Shown here: one piece after another, positions 1-8,875 of the stretch
Layout of the letters: every line of letters starts with the position of its first letter
How positions within the stretch are numbered: position 1 is the first letter of the stretch
DNA from: Isoetes engelmannii
Taxonomy: Eukaryota > Streptophyta > Lycopodiopsida > Isoetales > Isoetaceae
Direction: 5' to 3'
Length of the DNA: 21,233 nt
Assembly (NCBI GenBank): GCA_011763485.2
Contig: JAANSK020271047.1
Span: 1 to 21,233, forward strand
Made by a program: the position numbers and the translations under genes
Notes under the pieces: generated by a model
What the model was told of the DNA's origin: nothing
What the model saw: only the letters and a program-made list of their open reading frames with translations
The model's database searches: none

Positions 1-75
1 TTGTTCTCTGCATGTACCGTCTCATAGGCCTTTGGCCTCCGTGGACGTTAAAATATACTTCCTTCCTTCCTTCCT
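1..75 (+). mobile_element. Probable LINE 3' end with a (CTTC)n tail
   Basis: The stretch contains a short perfect hairpin (aggcc-ttt-ggcct, about 27-39) followed by a T/A-rich segment and a CTTC microsatellite at 58-75. A 3' hairpin followed by a simple repeat tail is the usual shape of a non-LTR retrotransposon 3' end, where the reverse transcriptase recognises the stem-loop. No coding sequence of this element lies inside the window; its body would lie to the left of position 1. It is likely a separate element from the LINE fragment that follows, because that fragment begins in the middle of an endonuclease domain. The call rests on shape only. Confidence 0.4.
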
Positions 76-99
76 CAAAATTTTAAGCTTTAGGCTATT

Positions 100-1200
100 A
101 AAGCTAACAACAGTTCAACAGACATCTCCATTGCTTGGAGCAACAATCTCGATTTTCAAGATATTCAAATGATGCAGGCCATCAGTGATAGGTGGCAAAA
201 TGTACATGGTAAGTTAGGAAGCCTCAGGTATGCTTTTGTAAACATGTATACCTATAATCATCCTGGGGACAGACCTCCCTTATGGAACATCATTAAGAAT
301 AGTCTTGATAATATTGATTATGATGAATGTCTTATAGTTGGGGACTTCAACATAGCTCATGAGAAGTACCAACTTTAAACATCTACCTAGCCAAGAGCTT
401 AAGGGAGCTTAACCCTTGGACTCATTTGCTCTCCATGCATATTTTGAAATTGGCCAGAACCCAACCTAATAGTTTTAGTTGGTACGATCAAAGAGTGGAT
501 GATCCCATTCACTATCTTTATGACATGTTTTGCTTAACTGAAAATCTTTGGAATAGTAGTAATAGGGTTTCTAAACTGAATGGATACACTTTATTTATCT
601 GATCACTTTCCTAAAATCCTAGAAATCAAGAGCAATTCTAGCCAAGGCAAAATGACCTTTTATTTTAAGCTTAATGTCTCCGTACTCGACCATCCTGGAT
701 CATTACGGAGATTGAGCAGGTCATTCTTAGAGTCCCCAAACCTCTGGATCAAATATGGGTGGATGGATTGGTGGGTGAAAACTGCCAAAAATATCAAAAG
801 GTAGCCCAAAGTCTGGAGCAGAAAAAATCGTTTGCAAGAGAAGCAATACTCTGGAGAATCTTAGATCTCAACTCCAATATACTCCTATTGATCAGCAAGA
901 GGCCACCAAATTGCAGACTGAAAGGGAAGAGATTAAGATAGGCAAAGGTTTGAAACTCAAGGCCAATATTAAGAAGCTCAAAGATGACGAGAGGAGCAAC
1001 TCCAAATACTTCTTCATTAAAAGCGAAAGGAAAGGCCAAGAGGAATCAAATCTACAACATACAGATGGATGGCTCTCTGATGTCAAAGGATGTAGACCTC
1101 AAAAATGCTACTACAACTCATTTTATTATAATTATGGGCACTTCTTATGATACCTCGTAAGCTGACATTGCCAACTTTATCAGGCTCCAACCTCGAGTTA
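100..1200 (+). mobile_element. L1-type LINE fragment (endonuclease to pre-RT region), decayed
   Basis: Translated pieces match the ORF2 endonuclease of plant L1-type LINEs. About 130-378 gives an apurinic-type endonuclease segment with the order Asn-x-Tyr, Arg-Pro-Pro-Leu-Trp and the catalytic motif VGDFN. About 410-590 gives the SWYDQR segment, and 586-610 gives the SDHFP motif near the domain end. About 640-1150 reads as the connector before reverse transcriptase, including the SKYFF-like motif. The N-terminal endonuclease and all of the reverse transcriptase are missing. The frame is broken by a stop at 376-378 and by shifts near 380-420, 580 and 800, so it is an old dead copy, truncated at both ends. 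The MITE at 1227 marks its right limit. Confidence 0.75.
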
Positions 1201-1226
1201 AACGTAGCCCGTTGCAGTTGGTATCT

Positions 1227-1338
1227 CGAGCGCCGTAAATATCACACGGTGTCCTATTTGAGCCAAACAAAATACACGGGTTTTTTTGGGACAACCGATT
1301 TTTGGAAACGAGACACCGTGTGATATTTACGGCGCTCG
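1227..1338. mobile_element. MITE with 26-27 bp perfect TIRs, Mutator-like
   Basis: The left arm at 1227-1253 and right arm at 1312-1338 are perfect reverse complements; the outer end reads cgagcgccgtaaatatcaca. The whole element is 112 bp and non-coding. It is flanked by ttggtatct (1218-1226) and ttggatatct (1339-1348), a likely 9-10 bp target duplication differing by one inserted A. A target duplication of that length with perfect TIRs fits a non-autonomous Mutator-superfamily (MULE) element. The perfect arms suggest recent insertion or selection for pairing. As RNA it would fold into a long hairpin, so a small-RNA source is an alternative reading. Confidence 0.7.
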
Positions 1339-1389
1339 TTGGATATCTAGGCTGAGCTTTTTGGGTTGCACGTAGGGCAAACCCTAGGG

Positions 1390-1485
1390 ATGGAGGGAGT
1401 GAAATTCGAATGCCATATTCGGAATAGAAGGTGGAGATTCGTCGAGGCAGATGATTCGAGGGCTACGATTAATATTGGGGAGTAA
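1390..1485 (+). CDS. Short 31-codon ORF, possible first exon of an unidentified gene
   Basis: An ATG follows a leader-like aaaccctaggg at 1379-1389, a motif often seen around plant transcription starts. The 31 codons give a soluble basic/acidic peptide starting MEGVKFECHIRNRRWRF, ending at a TAA at 1483-1485. A plausible splice donor (gtaagc, from 1482) lies exactly at the end, so the open stretch may be exon 1 of a gene rather than a complete protein. No matching acceptor or second exon was recognised downstream. It could be a remnant separated from its gene or a chance ORF. The family is not recognised. Confidence 0.25.
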   Translation: MEGVKFECHIRNRRWRFVEADDSRATINIGE

Positions 1486-2087
1486 GCAAGAGAAAAGCCG
1501 TGTGAACAAGGGAGCACTCTCAGTTCGATGAAACTCATACATGCAACAGTCGGAGTTGCCTTGAATTGGCCTTACAACAGGTTGTGACTTGCAAAGACAG
1601 AGAAGCATGCCCCCCGTTGGATCACTGAAGGTATTTTGATCAATATCAAGTGGACCTAAACAAGGTTCAAAAAATATTTTAACCTTTACCACTCTACTAT
1701 ATAATTTACCGCCAAAACAACAAATGTACCGGATTAATAAGATACAAATATACTGGATTTTCCCTTTAGTTTAAGATGATCTGAAATGTAAAGGAAGTAG
1801 CAAAACAGAAGTTCTGCTTTGGGTCTTATACTGCAGGCTTTTCCATTCTCAGATTTTTCCCTTTCAGCTTCTTTGTCAGAATCAAGATTTTGCTCATATA
1901 ACAGCACGTTATTACTATTTAGGACTTAGGGTTTAGGATGCATGGGGATGCAGTGGAACGACCGGTTTAGGGTGATGGTTTTAAAGCAGAACGAACCAGT
2001 TTTTAAGCAGAGCATATGCATATGCTAAAAGTGAAGAAGAAGCTCAGATCATGAAGAAGCAGAGGGCATCTAGTTGGGACCAGAGAC
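1486..2087 (+). promoter_or_regulatory. Upstream and leader region of the PPR gene
   Basis: No convincing coding sequence is seen. A TATA-like tatataa lies at 1698-1704, about 380 bp before the PPR start codon, and a 16-bp perfect palindrome agcatatgcatatgct lies at 2011-2026, about 60 bp before it. Either could be a promoter element, but neither is proven. A minus-strand open frame of about 100 codons at 1384-1692 has no family features and is most likely chance. Confidence 0.25.
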
Positions 2088-5075
2088 ATGGCACCATATC
2101 GGCCATGTTTCTCCCTTGTTTGCAGCATTCAGCGGATTTGCCATTATCGAGGGCAGCCGCATTTCTTTCACAGTCAGATCGTGGAAAGGAATATGGAAAG
2201 TATTCCGCATGTGAGTGCTATGGCTTTAGAAAGTATGAGCAAATTATGCAAAGGGGGGCTTCTAGAGGATGCTTTTGAGGTAATGGACCAGCGAAGCATT
2301 TTGGTGACTGCAGAAAATGCATATTACCTTGTGCAGGAGTGCAATTTGAGGAAAAACTTGGAGTCGGGCAGGAGAGTGCGTTGTTTCATTGGTAAAGCTG
2401 GACTGGATTCAGTTGAAGTACTGGGTAACTATCTTATTAGACTGTTCGCTTCTGCTAAATCTTTGTTTGAAGCAAATGAAATATTTGAAACCATTGTACA
2501 TCCTACTGGCTATACGTGGAGTGCAATTATTTGTGCTCATGCTGAACAAGTTCATCTTGCCATTGAGTTATACACAAAGATGCAACAGTTAGGAACACAG
2601 AGTAATAAATGTATTGACCTTGCTGTCCTGAAAGCATTCACCGTAGAATATGGCCTGATGGAAGTCAGGCTCATCCATAGCCAGGTCCTAGCACGTGGTT
2701 TCGAACTTGATTCAGTTCTGGGAAGTGTTTTAATCGATGTATATTCAAAAAATAACAGCTTGGATGAGGCCCAAAAAGTTTTTTGCAATTTGCCAGATAG
2801 AAATGTGATTTCTTGGAGTACAATGATTGCAGGACATACGCAGAATGGAGATGGTCATCTTGCATTACGTTATTTTGAAGAAATGCGAGATAAATGTGTA
2901 AGGCCAGACATTGTTTTGTTTTCTATCCTCTTGAAGGCTTGTGCCAGTATAGGAGCTGCTGAGAAGGGTAGACTGATCCATGATTTGATTCTAGTACATG
3001 AAGTTGAATCAAATATTGTTTTGGGGAATGGTCTTATAGATATGTATGCCAAATGTGGAAGCCTGAAGGAGGCTCGCATTGTTTTTGACAAAATGCCAAA
3101 TCGCAATATTATATCATGGGGTGCCATTATATCTGGATATGCCCAGAATGCAGAAGGTGCAATTGCCCTAGATTGCTTCGAGGACATGCAGCAAAATGAC
3201 GTGAGACCAAATGAGACCATTTGTGCTAGCATCTTGAAGGTATGTGGTGATATGGGAGCAGGATATCGGGGAAGTTTGATACATAAGTATATCTTAAAGC
3301 ATGGGCTTGAATTGGATGTTGTTGTAGGGACTGCAGTTGTCAATATGTATGCAAATTGTGACATTCTATATCAGGCTTGCAAAGTCTTCGATAATCTGGA
3401 AAAGCGGAATGTGGTCTCTTGGAATGCAATGATTATGGGCTGTGCAGAACACGGAGAAGGTTTTCTTGCCTTAGACTGTTTCAAGAAAATGAAGGAGGGA
3501 GGTATGAATCCAGATAAAGTGACATTTTTGTGTCTTTTAAAAGCATGTAGCAGTATAGGAGCCTCAGAATTTGGCCGTACCATACATGATCAAATCTTAG
3601 AACACAGCCTTGCTTCAGATGTTGTTGTGAGCAGTACTCTTGTTGACATGTATGTTAAATGTGGTAACATGGAGGAGTCATCCAAACTGTTTGAGAGATT
3701 ACCTCAACGAAATCTGGTTTCATGGAATGCGATCATTGCAGGGTATGTCCAGCATGATGAAACCTTTCTTGCGTTAAGTTCATGTGAGAAGATGCAACAG
3801 GAGGGTTTTAATCCAGACAGAGTGACATTTTCTTGCATCTTAAAAGCATGCGGTAGCATTGGAGCCCTAGAGGAAGGCAGGCTCCTTCATGATCGAATTT
3901 TGAGATATGGGCTTCACTCAGACATTTTTGTTGGGAACGCACTTATTGATATGTATGCGAAATGTTGTTTCATGAGGGAATCCCTTAATGTCTTTGAGAA
4001 ATTACCAAATAGGAATATGGCATCCTGGAATACACTTATTGCAGGATATGCACAATGTGACAAATTTCAACTTGCCATCAGCTGTTTTGAGAGTTTGCAA
4101 GAAGAGGACATAGAGCCAGACAAAGTAACATTTATGAATATGTTGAAGGTATGCGCTAGCTTAGGAGCTATAGAATGGGGTAGGCTTATACACGATCATG
4201 TCTTAACCCTTGGCCTTGAATCAGATGCTATGGTAGGGAATACGCTGATTGATATGTATGCCAAATGTCAAATGGTCAAAGAGTCATGTAAGGTCTTTGA
4301 AAAACTCTTGAATCAAGATGTAGTGTCCTGGAATACAATGATAACAGGATGTGTAGATAATGATCAAAGTCTTCTTGCTTCTGGATATTTTCAGAAGATG
4401 CAGAACGAAGGCATAAAACCAGACAGGGTGACATTTTTGGGAATTTTGAAAGCATGTGCAAGCATAGGAGCAATACAGCAGGGACGTTTTGTACATAACA
4501 ACGTATCTGCCTGTAAACTGGAAGATACAGAGGTGGGAAATACACTGGTTGATATGTATGCAAAGTGTGGGAGTTTAACGGAGTCACAGAGGGTTTTTGG
4601 GAGACTGCCAAATCGAAGTATAGTGTCCTGGGGTGCAATAATTTCGGCATGTGCACAACATGGCAGTCTTCTTGCTCTTGAATTTTTCCAGGAAATGCAA
4701 GACGAGGGTATAAAGCCAACCAAGGCCATACTTCTTGCTGTCCTCACAGCATGTAACCATTTGAAGCTAGTAGATAAAGCTGTCTGGTATTTCGAGCATA
4801 TGGAAAAACACCATGGTATTACGCCGCTTGTGGAGCACTATAATTGCATGATTGATCTCCTTGGCCATGCAGGATATTTCAAAGAAGCTGAGGATCTGGT
4901 CAGAGCTACTGTGCAGCCCAATATTTCTGGTTGGACATCCCTCCTAAATGCTTGCAGGTGTCATGGCAATGTGAAGTTAGGGAGACAATGCTTTGATGAG
5001 CTGCTTTCTTTGGATCCCCATTATGCTCCTAGTTATGTACTCACTTCAAACATGTATGCAGAAGCTCACATGTAG
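2088..5075 (+). CDS. PLS-class pentatricopeptide repeat protein with truncated E region
   Basis: A single uninterrupted exon encodes 995 residues. The N-terminus, rich in Arg, His and Ser and poor in acid, looks like an organelle-targeting peptide. The body holds eight P-L-S triplets of about 101 residues; their P-motif Trp residues fall near 143, 242, 342, 443, 544, 645, 746 and 846. Landmarks repeat in each unit: VSWN-x-x-I in P, (L)KAC-x-SIGA-x-x-GR-x-IH in L, and GN-x-LIDMYAKCG in S. Residues from about 865 to 940 resemble the final L2/S2 motifs (EHYNCMIDLLG) and 941-990 an E1 motif (GWTSLLNACRCHGN). The protein ends at a TAG (5073-5075) exactly where relatives have the Trp of the WENV segment in the E motif, so E2 and DYW domains are absent. 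PLS proteins bind organelle RNA, usually for C-to-U editing; without its own DYW this one would need a partner, or may be decaying. The ATG at 2088 is the first in frame that gives a plausible presequence. Confidence 0.93.
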   Translation: MAPYRPCFSLVCSIQRICHYRGQPHFFHSQIVERNMESIPHVSAMALESMSKLCKGGLLEDAFEVMDQRSILVTAENAYYLVQECNLRKNLESGRRVRCFIGKAGLDSVEVLGNYLIRLFASAKSLFEANEIFETIVHPTGYTWSAIICAHAEQVHLAIELYTKMQQLGTQSNKCIDLAVLKAFTVEYGLMEVRLIHSQVLARGFELDSVLGSVLIDVYSKNNSLDEAQKVFCNLPDRNVISWSTMIAGHTQNGDGHLALRYFEEMRDKCVRPDIVLFSILLKACASIGAAEKGRLIHDLILVHEVESNIVLGNGLIDMYAKCGSLKEARIVFDKMPNRNIISWGAIISGYAQNAEGAIALDCFEDMQQNDVRPNETICASILKVCGDMGAGYRGSLIHKYILKHGLELDVVVGTAVVNMYANCDILYQACKVFDNLEKRNVVSWNAMIMGCAEHGEGFLALDCFKKMKEGGMNPDKVTFLCLLKACSSIGASEFGRTIHDQILEHSLASDVVVSSTLVDMYVKCGNMEESSKLFERLPQRNLVSWNAIIAGYVQHDETFLALSSCEKMQQEGFNPDRVTFSCILKACGSIGALEEGRLLHDRILRYGLHSDIFVGNALIDMYAKCCFMRESLNVFEKLPNRNMASWNTLIAGYAQCDKFQLAISCFESLQEEDIEPDKVTFMNMLKVCASLGAIEWGRLIHDHVLTLGLESDAMVGNTLIDMYAKCQMVKESCKVFEKLLNQDVVSWNTMITGCVDNDQSLLASGYFQKMQNEGIKPDRVTFLGILKACASIGAIQQGRFVHNNVSACKLEDTEVGNTLVDMYAKCGSLTESQRVFGRLPNRSIVSWGAIISACAQHGSLLALEFFQEMQDEGIKPTKAILLAVLTACNHLKLVDKAVWYFEHMEKHHGITPLVEHYNCMIDLLGHAGYFKEAEDLVRATVQPNISGWTSLLNACRCHGNVKLGRQCFDELLSLDPHYAPSYVLTSNMYAEAHM

Positions 5076-5528
5076 GAGAATGTCAGGGAGTTTCTATAAT
5101 AAAGGTACCCCCTCTTCTTCGACTGCTAATCTCTCTGAGGTTTCACCTCATATAGTAGTGCGTTACAAGCTTGTTCTTTCTTCAATCTGTCCAAGCTCTT
5201 TGCACCTTGATAGTCTACATACACAAGCATCCATAATACTGCAAATATCTTCTTTGCTTATGAATCTTCTATAGATGAAGAAGGGGTTTTTAAACATGTT
5301 GCATTATGGAACAGATGCACCGTGTCACTACGGGGTCGTTTAGAAGTCGTGTTCATCTCACACAATACATCAATAATATATGCTTTAGCCAAAGCAATAT
5401 CGATTCTTCATACGTAGATCTAGACACGATAAGGCAATGTGGAATTTGTCTACAACCAACAATAGAAGGAAGTTCCAATTACAGGTTCTAGACAATGTTT
5501 ACACAATTCTATCTATCTTTGTTTTGCA

Positions 5529-5569
5529 CATGCTTGTGTGTTTTGTGTGCATGCTAGTGTGTTATGTGT
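5529..5569. repeat. Tandem pair of about 21-bp GT-rich units
   Basis: Two adjacent copies read catgcttgtgtgttttgtgtg (5529-5549) and catgctagtgtgttatgtgt (5550-5569), differing at only a few positions. This is a local slippage-type duplication in non-coding DNA. Confidence 0.7.
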
Positions 5570-6001
5570 CGAAGGAAATATTGTCTCCCCAAATTGGCCT
5601 CGATTTTAAAAAACTTCAAGCAAATACCATTTGAGGGTTACATTTTGTGTCCCAAATTTTTTTTGATAGATGGAAGGAAGTATATTTTTTATAGAAGCGG
5701 GGTATTCAGAATCAAAATCAGAAGAGGGGTATTCGACTTGTCAACTCGAGCTCTTCAAACTGCCAGATACCTTAGAGGATATTCGGCTCATCAAATTCAT
5801 ATAAAAAATTTATAAGTTGAATACCAGGTTGCTCGCAAATGATTTAGAAATGCTGGCAATTTCTGATATTTGCTGCAATTGATCAGGTATGTTGCAAAAT
5901 AGGTGAAACCTTTTGCTATCTCTTTACAGAAATAGAGATGACCTCAGTAATAGTATTTCGGTCAATCCATTCGTAGAAACTTATGGTTTTTGAATTATAG
6001 A

Positions 6002-6154
6002 TACAAAATTGACCACAAGAGACTCAGCTTCTAGGCCAATTCAAGGATATGCTTTTTCATCAACAACACAATCTCCTAGATAGGTACAAAATTGACCACA
6101 AGAGAGTCAGCTTCTAGGCCAATTTTTCATGAACAACACAAACTCCTAAATAGG
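6002..6154. repeat. Tandem duplication, 83-bp and 70-bp copies
   Basis: Unit 1 (6002-6084) and unit 2 (6085-6154) both start with tacaaaattgaccacaagag and end with a ctcctaRatagg-like segment. Unit 2 lacks about 13 bp present in the middle of unit 1 and differs at a few other sites. It is non-coding and probably arose by unequal exchange or replication slippage, followed by a deletion. Confidence 0.8.
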
Positions 6155-6289
6155 ACCAGATGATAGGCTTCTTCGATTTGGTCGTCATGTACAGATTTTT
6201 AAATAGCTCTAGACATAATGCAAAGCAGGTTGTGTACTAGTTTCCTTAATACATTACTCAAGACAAACATGAAAGTTTCTCTTTCGCAG

Positions 6290-6390
6290 ATATGTTGCAT
6301 TAGATCGTTTTTGCACGTCATCTACTCATTTCTTCGTGAAGTAAAGATCTGAAATATGCTGCATTAGATTGTTTTTCTCGTGAACTCCAT
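6290..6390. repeat. Imperfect tandem repeat, about 64-bp period
   Basis: The segment atatgttgcattagat at 6290 recurs as atatgctgcattagat at 6354, each followed by a gtttttct/gtttttgc and cgt-rich stretch. Similarity fades by about 6390. It is non-coding. Confidence 0.55.
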
Positions 6391-6827
6391 TATAACCTTA
6401 AGGAGGGAAGTGTTTGATGAAGTAGCCAAAAAATTAATGATTATAATGTTGGTTAACGAGGAAGAATGATTGGTTCTAAAAGTTCATATCAAAGTACTCA
6501 TACAAGTATTTGCAAACAATGAATCCAATGTATAAAAAAATTAAGGAAACAAGTCCTTTTTATGAATTGGTTTAATTTGTTTTTGAAAAGAATCTACACA
6601 AAAAACAAACCATCTTTCACCAAACCATGAAGAACGATATACCTCAAGGCAAAACTGAGCCACAAGATGACAAAATAATCTAACAATACGAAACGGATTT
6701 ATAATAGTATGCCTAATAAATTATACTTGCTAGAAAAAAATATATCATTATTAAAGCCTTCTGGTTAGCTTGACCTTGCTTGACCACAACCCTGGTGTGC
6801 CTTTTTGCTAGTTTACTCCATTCCTAT

Positions 6828-6895
6828 GTCTCAAAAATGCATGAGTCTCAAAAATGCATCAATGGGTCCGTCAACGGGCAACCCATTGATGCATT
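6828..6895. repeat. 15-bp direct repeat adjoining a perfect 15-bp-stem hairpin
   Basis: The direct repeat gtctcaaaaatgcat occurs at 6828-6842 and 6845-6859. Overlapping the second copy, aatgcatcaatgggt (6853-6867) and acccattgatgcatt (6881-6895) are perfect reverse complements around a 13-nt loop that can form its own ccg/cgg stem. No gene is adjacent, so a terminator role is not supported. It could be a tiny foldback relic. Confidence 0.7.
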
Positions 6896-7377
6896 AGCAT
6901 CCTTTTTTGCATCAACACAACAGATGATGACGCCAAGATGTTGAGGGTCATGCATGGTTTCATATGGCAACACATGTTGTTGCTTCTGTTCATAGTAATG
7001 TTTCAGATCGATGGATCTTAGCTATTCTCCCCAACAATTATCTTCCATCTTCGAGTCCTAAACAATATGTTACTTGCATATTGCTTAGGACTTCCATATG
7101 TTATCGCTCATTCCATCTTATCGTTCATTCTTGGCCAGGATATTTCCAAAAAGATTCCCTCTCGTGCAACCAGGGCCGTCCGCCCAAAATAAGATGGGGT
7201 CAAATCCCAATATCCACGTCACCATATGATTTCGATGCAATGGTTTGCAAGTCAACCATACAGTCAACCCGTAGGTCAATTGGACATGCACCACAATGCA
7301 CCATGTCGCACCACGTGGCCGAACGGCTCCACCACTGCCAACAGTATAAGACATCATGCAATTAAGAAAGACGGAGC

Positions 7378-7453
7378 AGGAGCAGGGGGATTCAAACCCC
7401 CTCCATAAGGCGGATTCCACAATGCTCCTCCACGGCCTAAAGCCGGGGGGCTA
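7378..7453 (-). repeat. tRNA-like / SINE-head-like relic
   Basis: On the minus strand, aggagca (7429-7423) and tgctcct (7384-7378) can pair as a 7-bp acceptor-like stem. Directly before the latter is a T-arm-like hairpin, ggggg-tttgaat-ccccc (7401-7385), which carries a Pol III box-B-like ggtttgaatcc. A weak box-A-like tagccccccgg lies at 7453-7443. Only about 52 nt separate the outer ends of the acceptor-like arms, too short for a tRNA with D and anticodon arms. This fits a decayed tRNA pseudogene or a tRNA-derived SINE head. No A-rich tail or target duplication was found. Confidence 0.3.
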
Positions 7454-7638
7454 ATCCCATGCAAATATGCATATTCACAAATGCTCTGCACACGCAAATG
7501 GTATGTACAAGTGTTATGCAAGTTTTTTTATTTTCTATTCTTTAAAAGTTTGATATGCAGCACACACATCACAAAGCACACTATGCCAGCACACGAAATC
7601 ACACCAAAACAAGCCAGAATCATACATGCTAGTTATAC

Positions 7639-8875
7639 CTGAGATGCAGATCAGCGGCATGTTGCCTCTGCAATGCATCAATCCTTCTCAATTCACGAAC
7701 CAGGATGTCCCGGGCTAAATTCATGTGCGCCTTTAGCGCATTCCTTTGCTCGGCATTTACATTAATGGTCTCCCACTCAACAGCAGCCAAAGCTTGCTCT
7801 AATGCATAAAACAGGCTTCCAAGCTGTATCCTCAACATTCTGACAACAGCAACCACACTCTCAGCAATAGTGTTAATGGACACCACATTTTCTATCAGTT
7901 CAGCCCCCCACATGGCCATGTTCTGCCTCAGGACTGGCAATCTGTGGATCAGAAAACCCAATGGCAATCAGATGAGGAATGTCTGGCATGTGAGAAGCCA
8001 AGGGAATAGGCTGAGCAACGGCAGGGCCATGTGGAGGAAACAAAGGGAGCAAGTGGGACGGGCCATGGCAGGATGCACACCAACATGCACGGGACTAGGA
8101 GGAGGTGGACGAGATGGAGCACGTGATGTCACTCCATCCTCACTACTGCCCGTAAGGTCTATGACTTCACGGACATCCATGTGCCCGTTAGCCTCCGAAA
8201 TTGGCATACATGCACCTCAAAAGGACATGATATGCAAGTGCAAAATAACAGGAAACAAGAATTCCTTAACAAAACACATGAACACCGAAATAAGAACACA
8301 ACAAACAACTAACACATGACCTAAAGAGAATATGAAGACAACAAATATGAACCAAACAGCAGGTCCACAACACCAATTGGAGCCAATAAAGGAGTACAGA
8401 CTCCCCTTTTCATGAGCACAAGTGCAAGCACCAAACAAGGAAAGGAATCCCTTTCCCTGCACTACCAGCCTATATCCAACCTCCTCCAAATCGTCAAACT
8501 GTGAAACCAAACCTACCTGCTATCTACACTCTCTTAAACATACCTCTTCAAGGATTTGTGGAGCGAACTCACAAGCAAAGCAGACCGCCTCTGCAATCCG
8601 GAATCTGCAATTTTAGGTTTGTAACAGCGCAGCAAGGTAACACCCTTCTGCAAGTTAAGAGCAACAAGGCCAGACGCAACCCAGGGAAAACCAAAATCGG
8701 CTATTCAAGATTCACCACAACAGCTTCCAACAAATCCGCTGCAAACCAAACCACAACCGAAAGCAACAATCATCCCAACCCCGCATCCAGGACAAATTCG
8801 GCTACATGCCGATGCACTCTCAACCCCAGAAACGTGGAGGGCATTGCCCAGCACCTGTGCACACTTCGCCATCAT
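7639..8875 (-). pseudogene. Probable multi-exon gene or pseudogene with a SUMO-interaction-like motif
   Basis: Three stretches look exon-like. From 8875 an ATG following an agggttagg leader opens a 56-codon frame (8875-8705) that stops at TGA. The same frame then stays open to a strong donor, gag|gtatgt, at 8544/8543. A second coding stretch (8207 to about 7960) begins MPISEANGHMDVREV, contains VIDLT (a classic SUMO-interaction motif) followed by an acidic patch, and becomes Pro-rich. A third (7941-7639) has an acceptor-like ttctgatccacag before it, about 100 codons of Ala/Leu/Arg-rich probable helix, and a donor ctcag|gtataac at its end. The middle stretch only continues smoothly if the frame changes near 8040-8060, and no good intron explains this, so decay is likely. 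The downstream exons are not visible. The family is not recognised; a transposon-borne gene is possible. Confidence 0.4.

Larger units (their letters stand above)
5076..6950. other. Non-coding region downstream of the PPR gene
   Basis: No gene is recognised in this 1.9-kb AT-rich stretch. A few codons after the PPR stop still read ENVREF, then homology is lost, so no intact E2/DYW tail lies downstream. The region holds several small tandem duplications (listed separately). Short open frames at 5306-5815 show no family motif. A 14-bp ggaaggaagtatat at 5672-5685 is the reverse complement of part of the LINE tail at 52-72, but is too short to call. Confidence 0.5.

Noticed and set aside
1384-1692. 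102-codon minus-strand ORF
   Set aside because: No recognisable domain, and it overlaps the plus-strand candidate exon and PPR leader.
2870-3364. 164-codon minus-strand ORF inside the PPR gene
   Set aside because: It is an antisense shadow of the PPR repeats; similar shadows recur with the repeat period.
5672-5685. Possible second copy of the LINE tail on the minus strand
   Set aside because: Only 14 bp match (ggaaggaagtatat), with no hairpin before it.
7171-7182. cagggccgtccg as a hAT-like terminal repeat
   Set aside because: No matching inverted end or 8-bp target duplication was found within reach.
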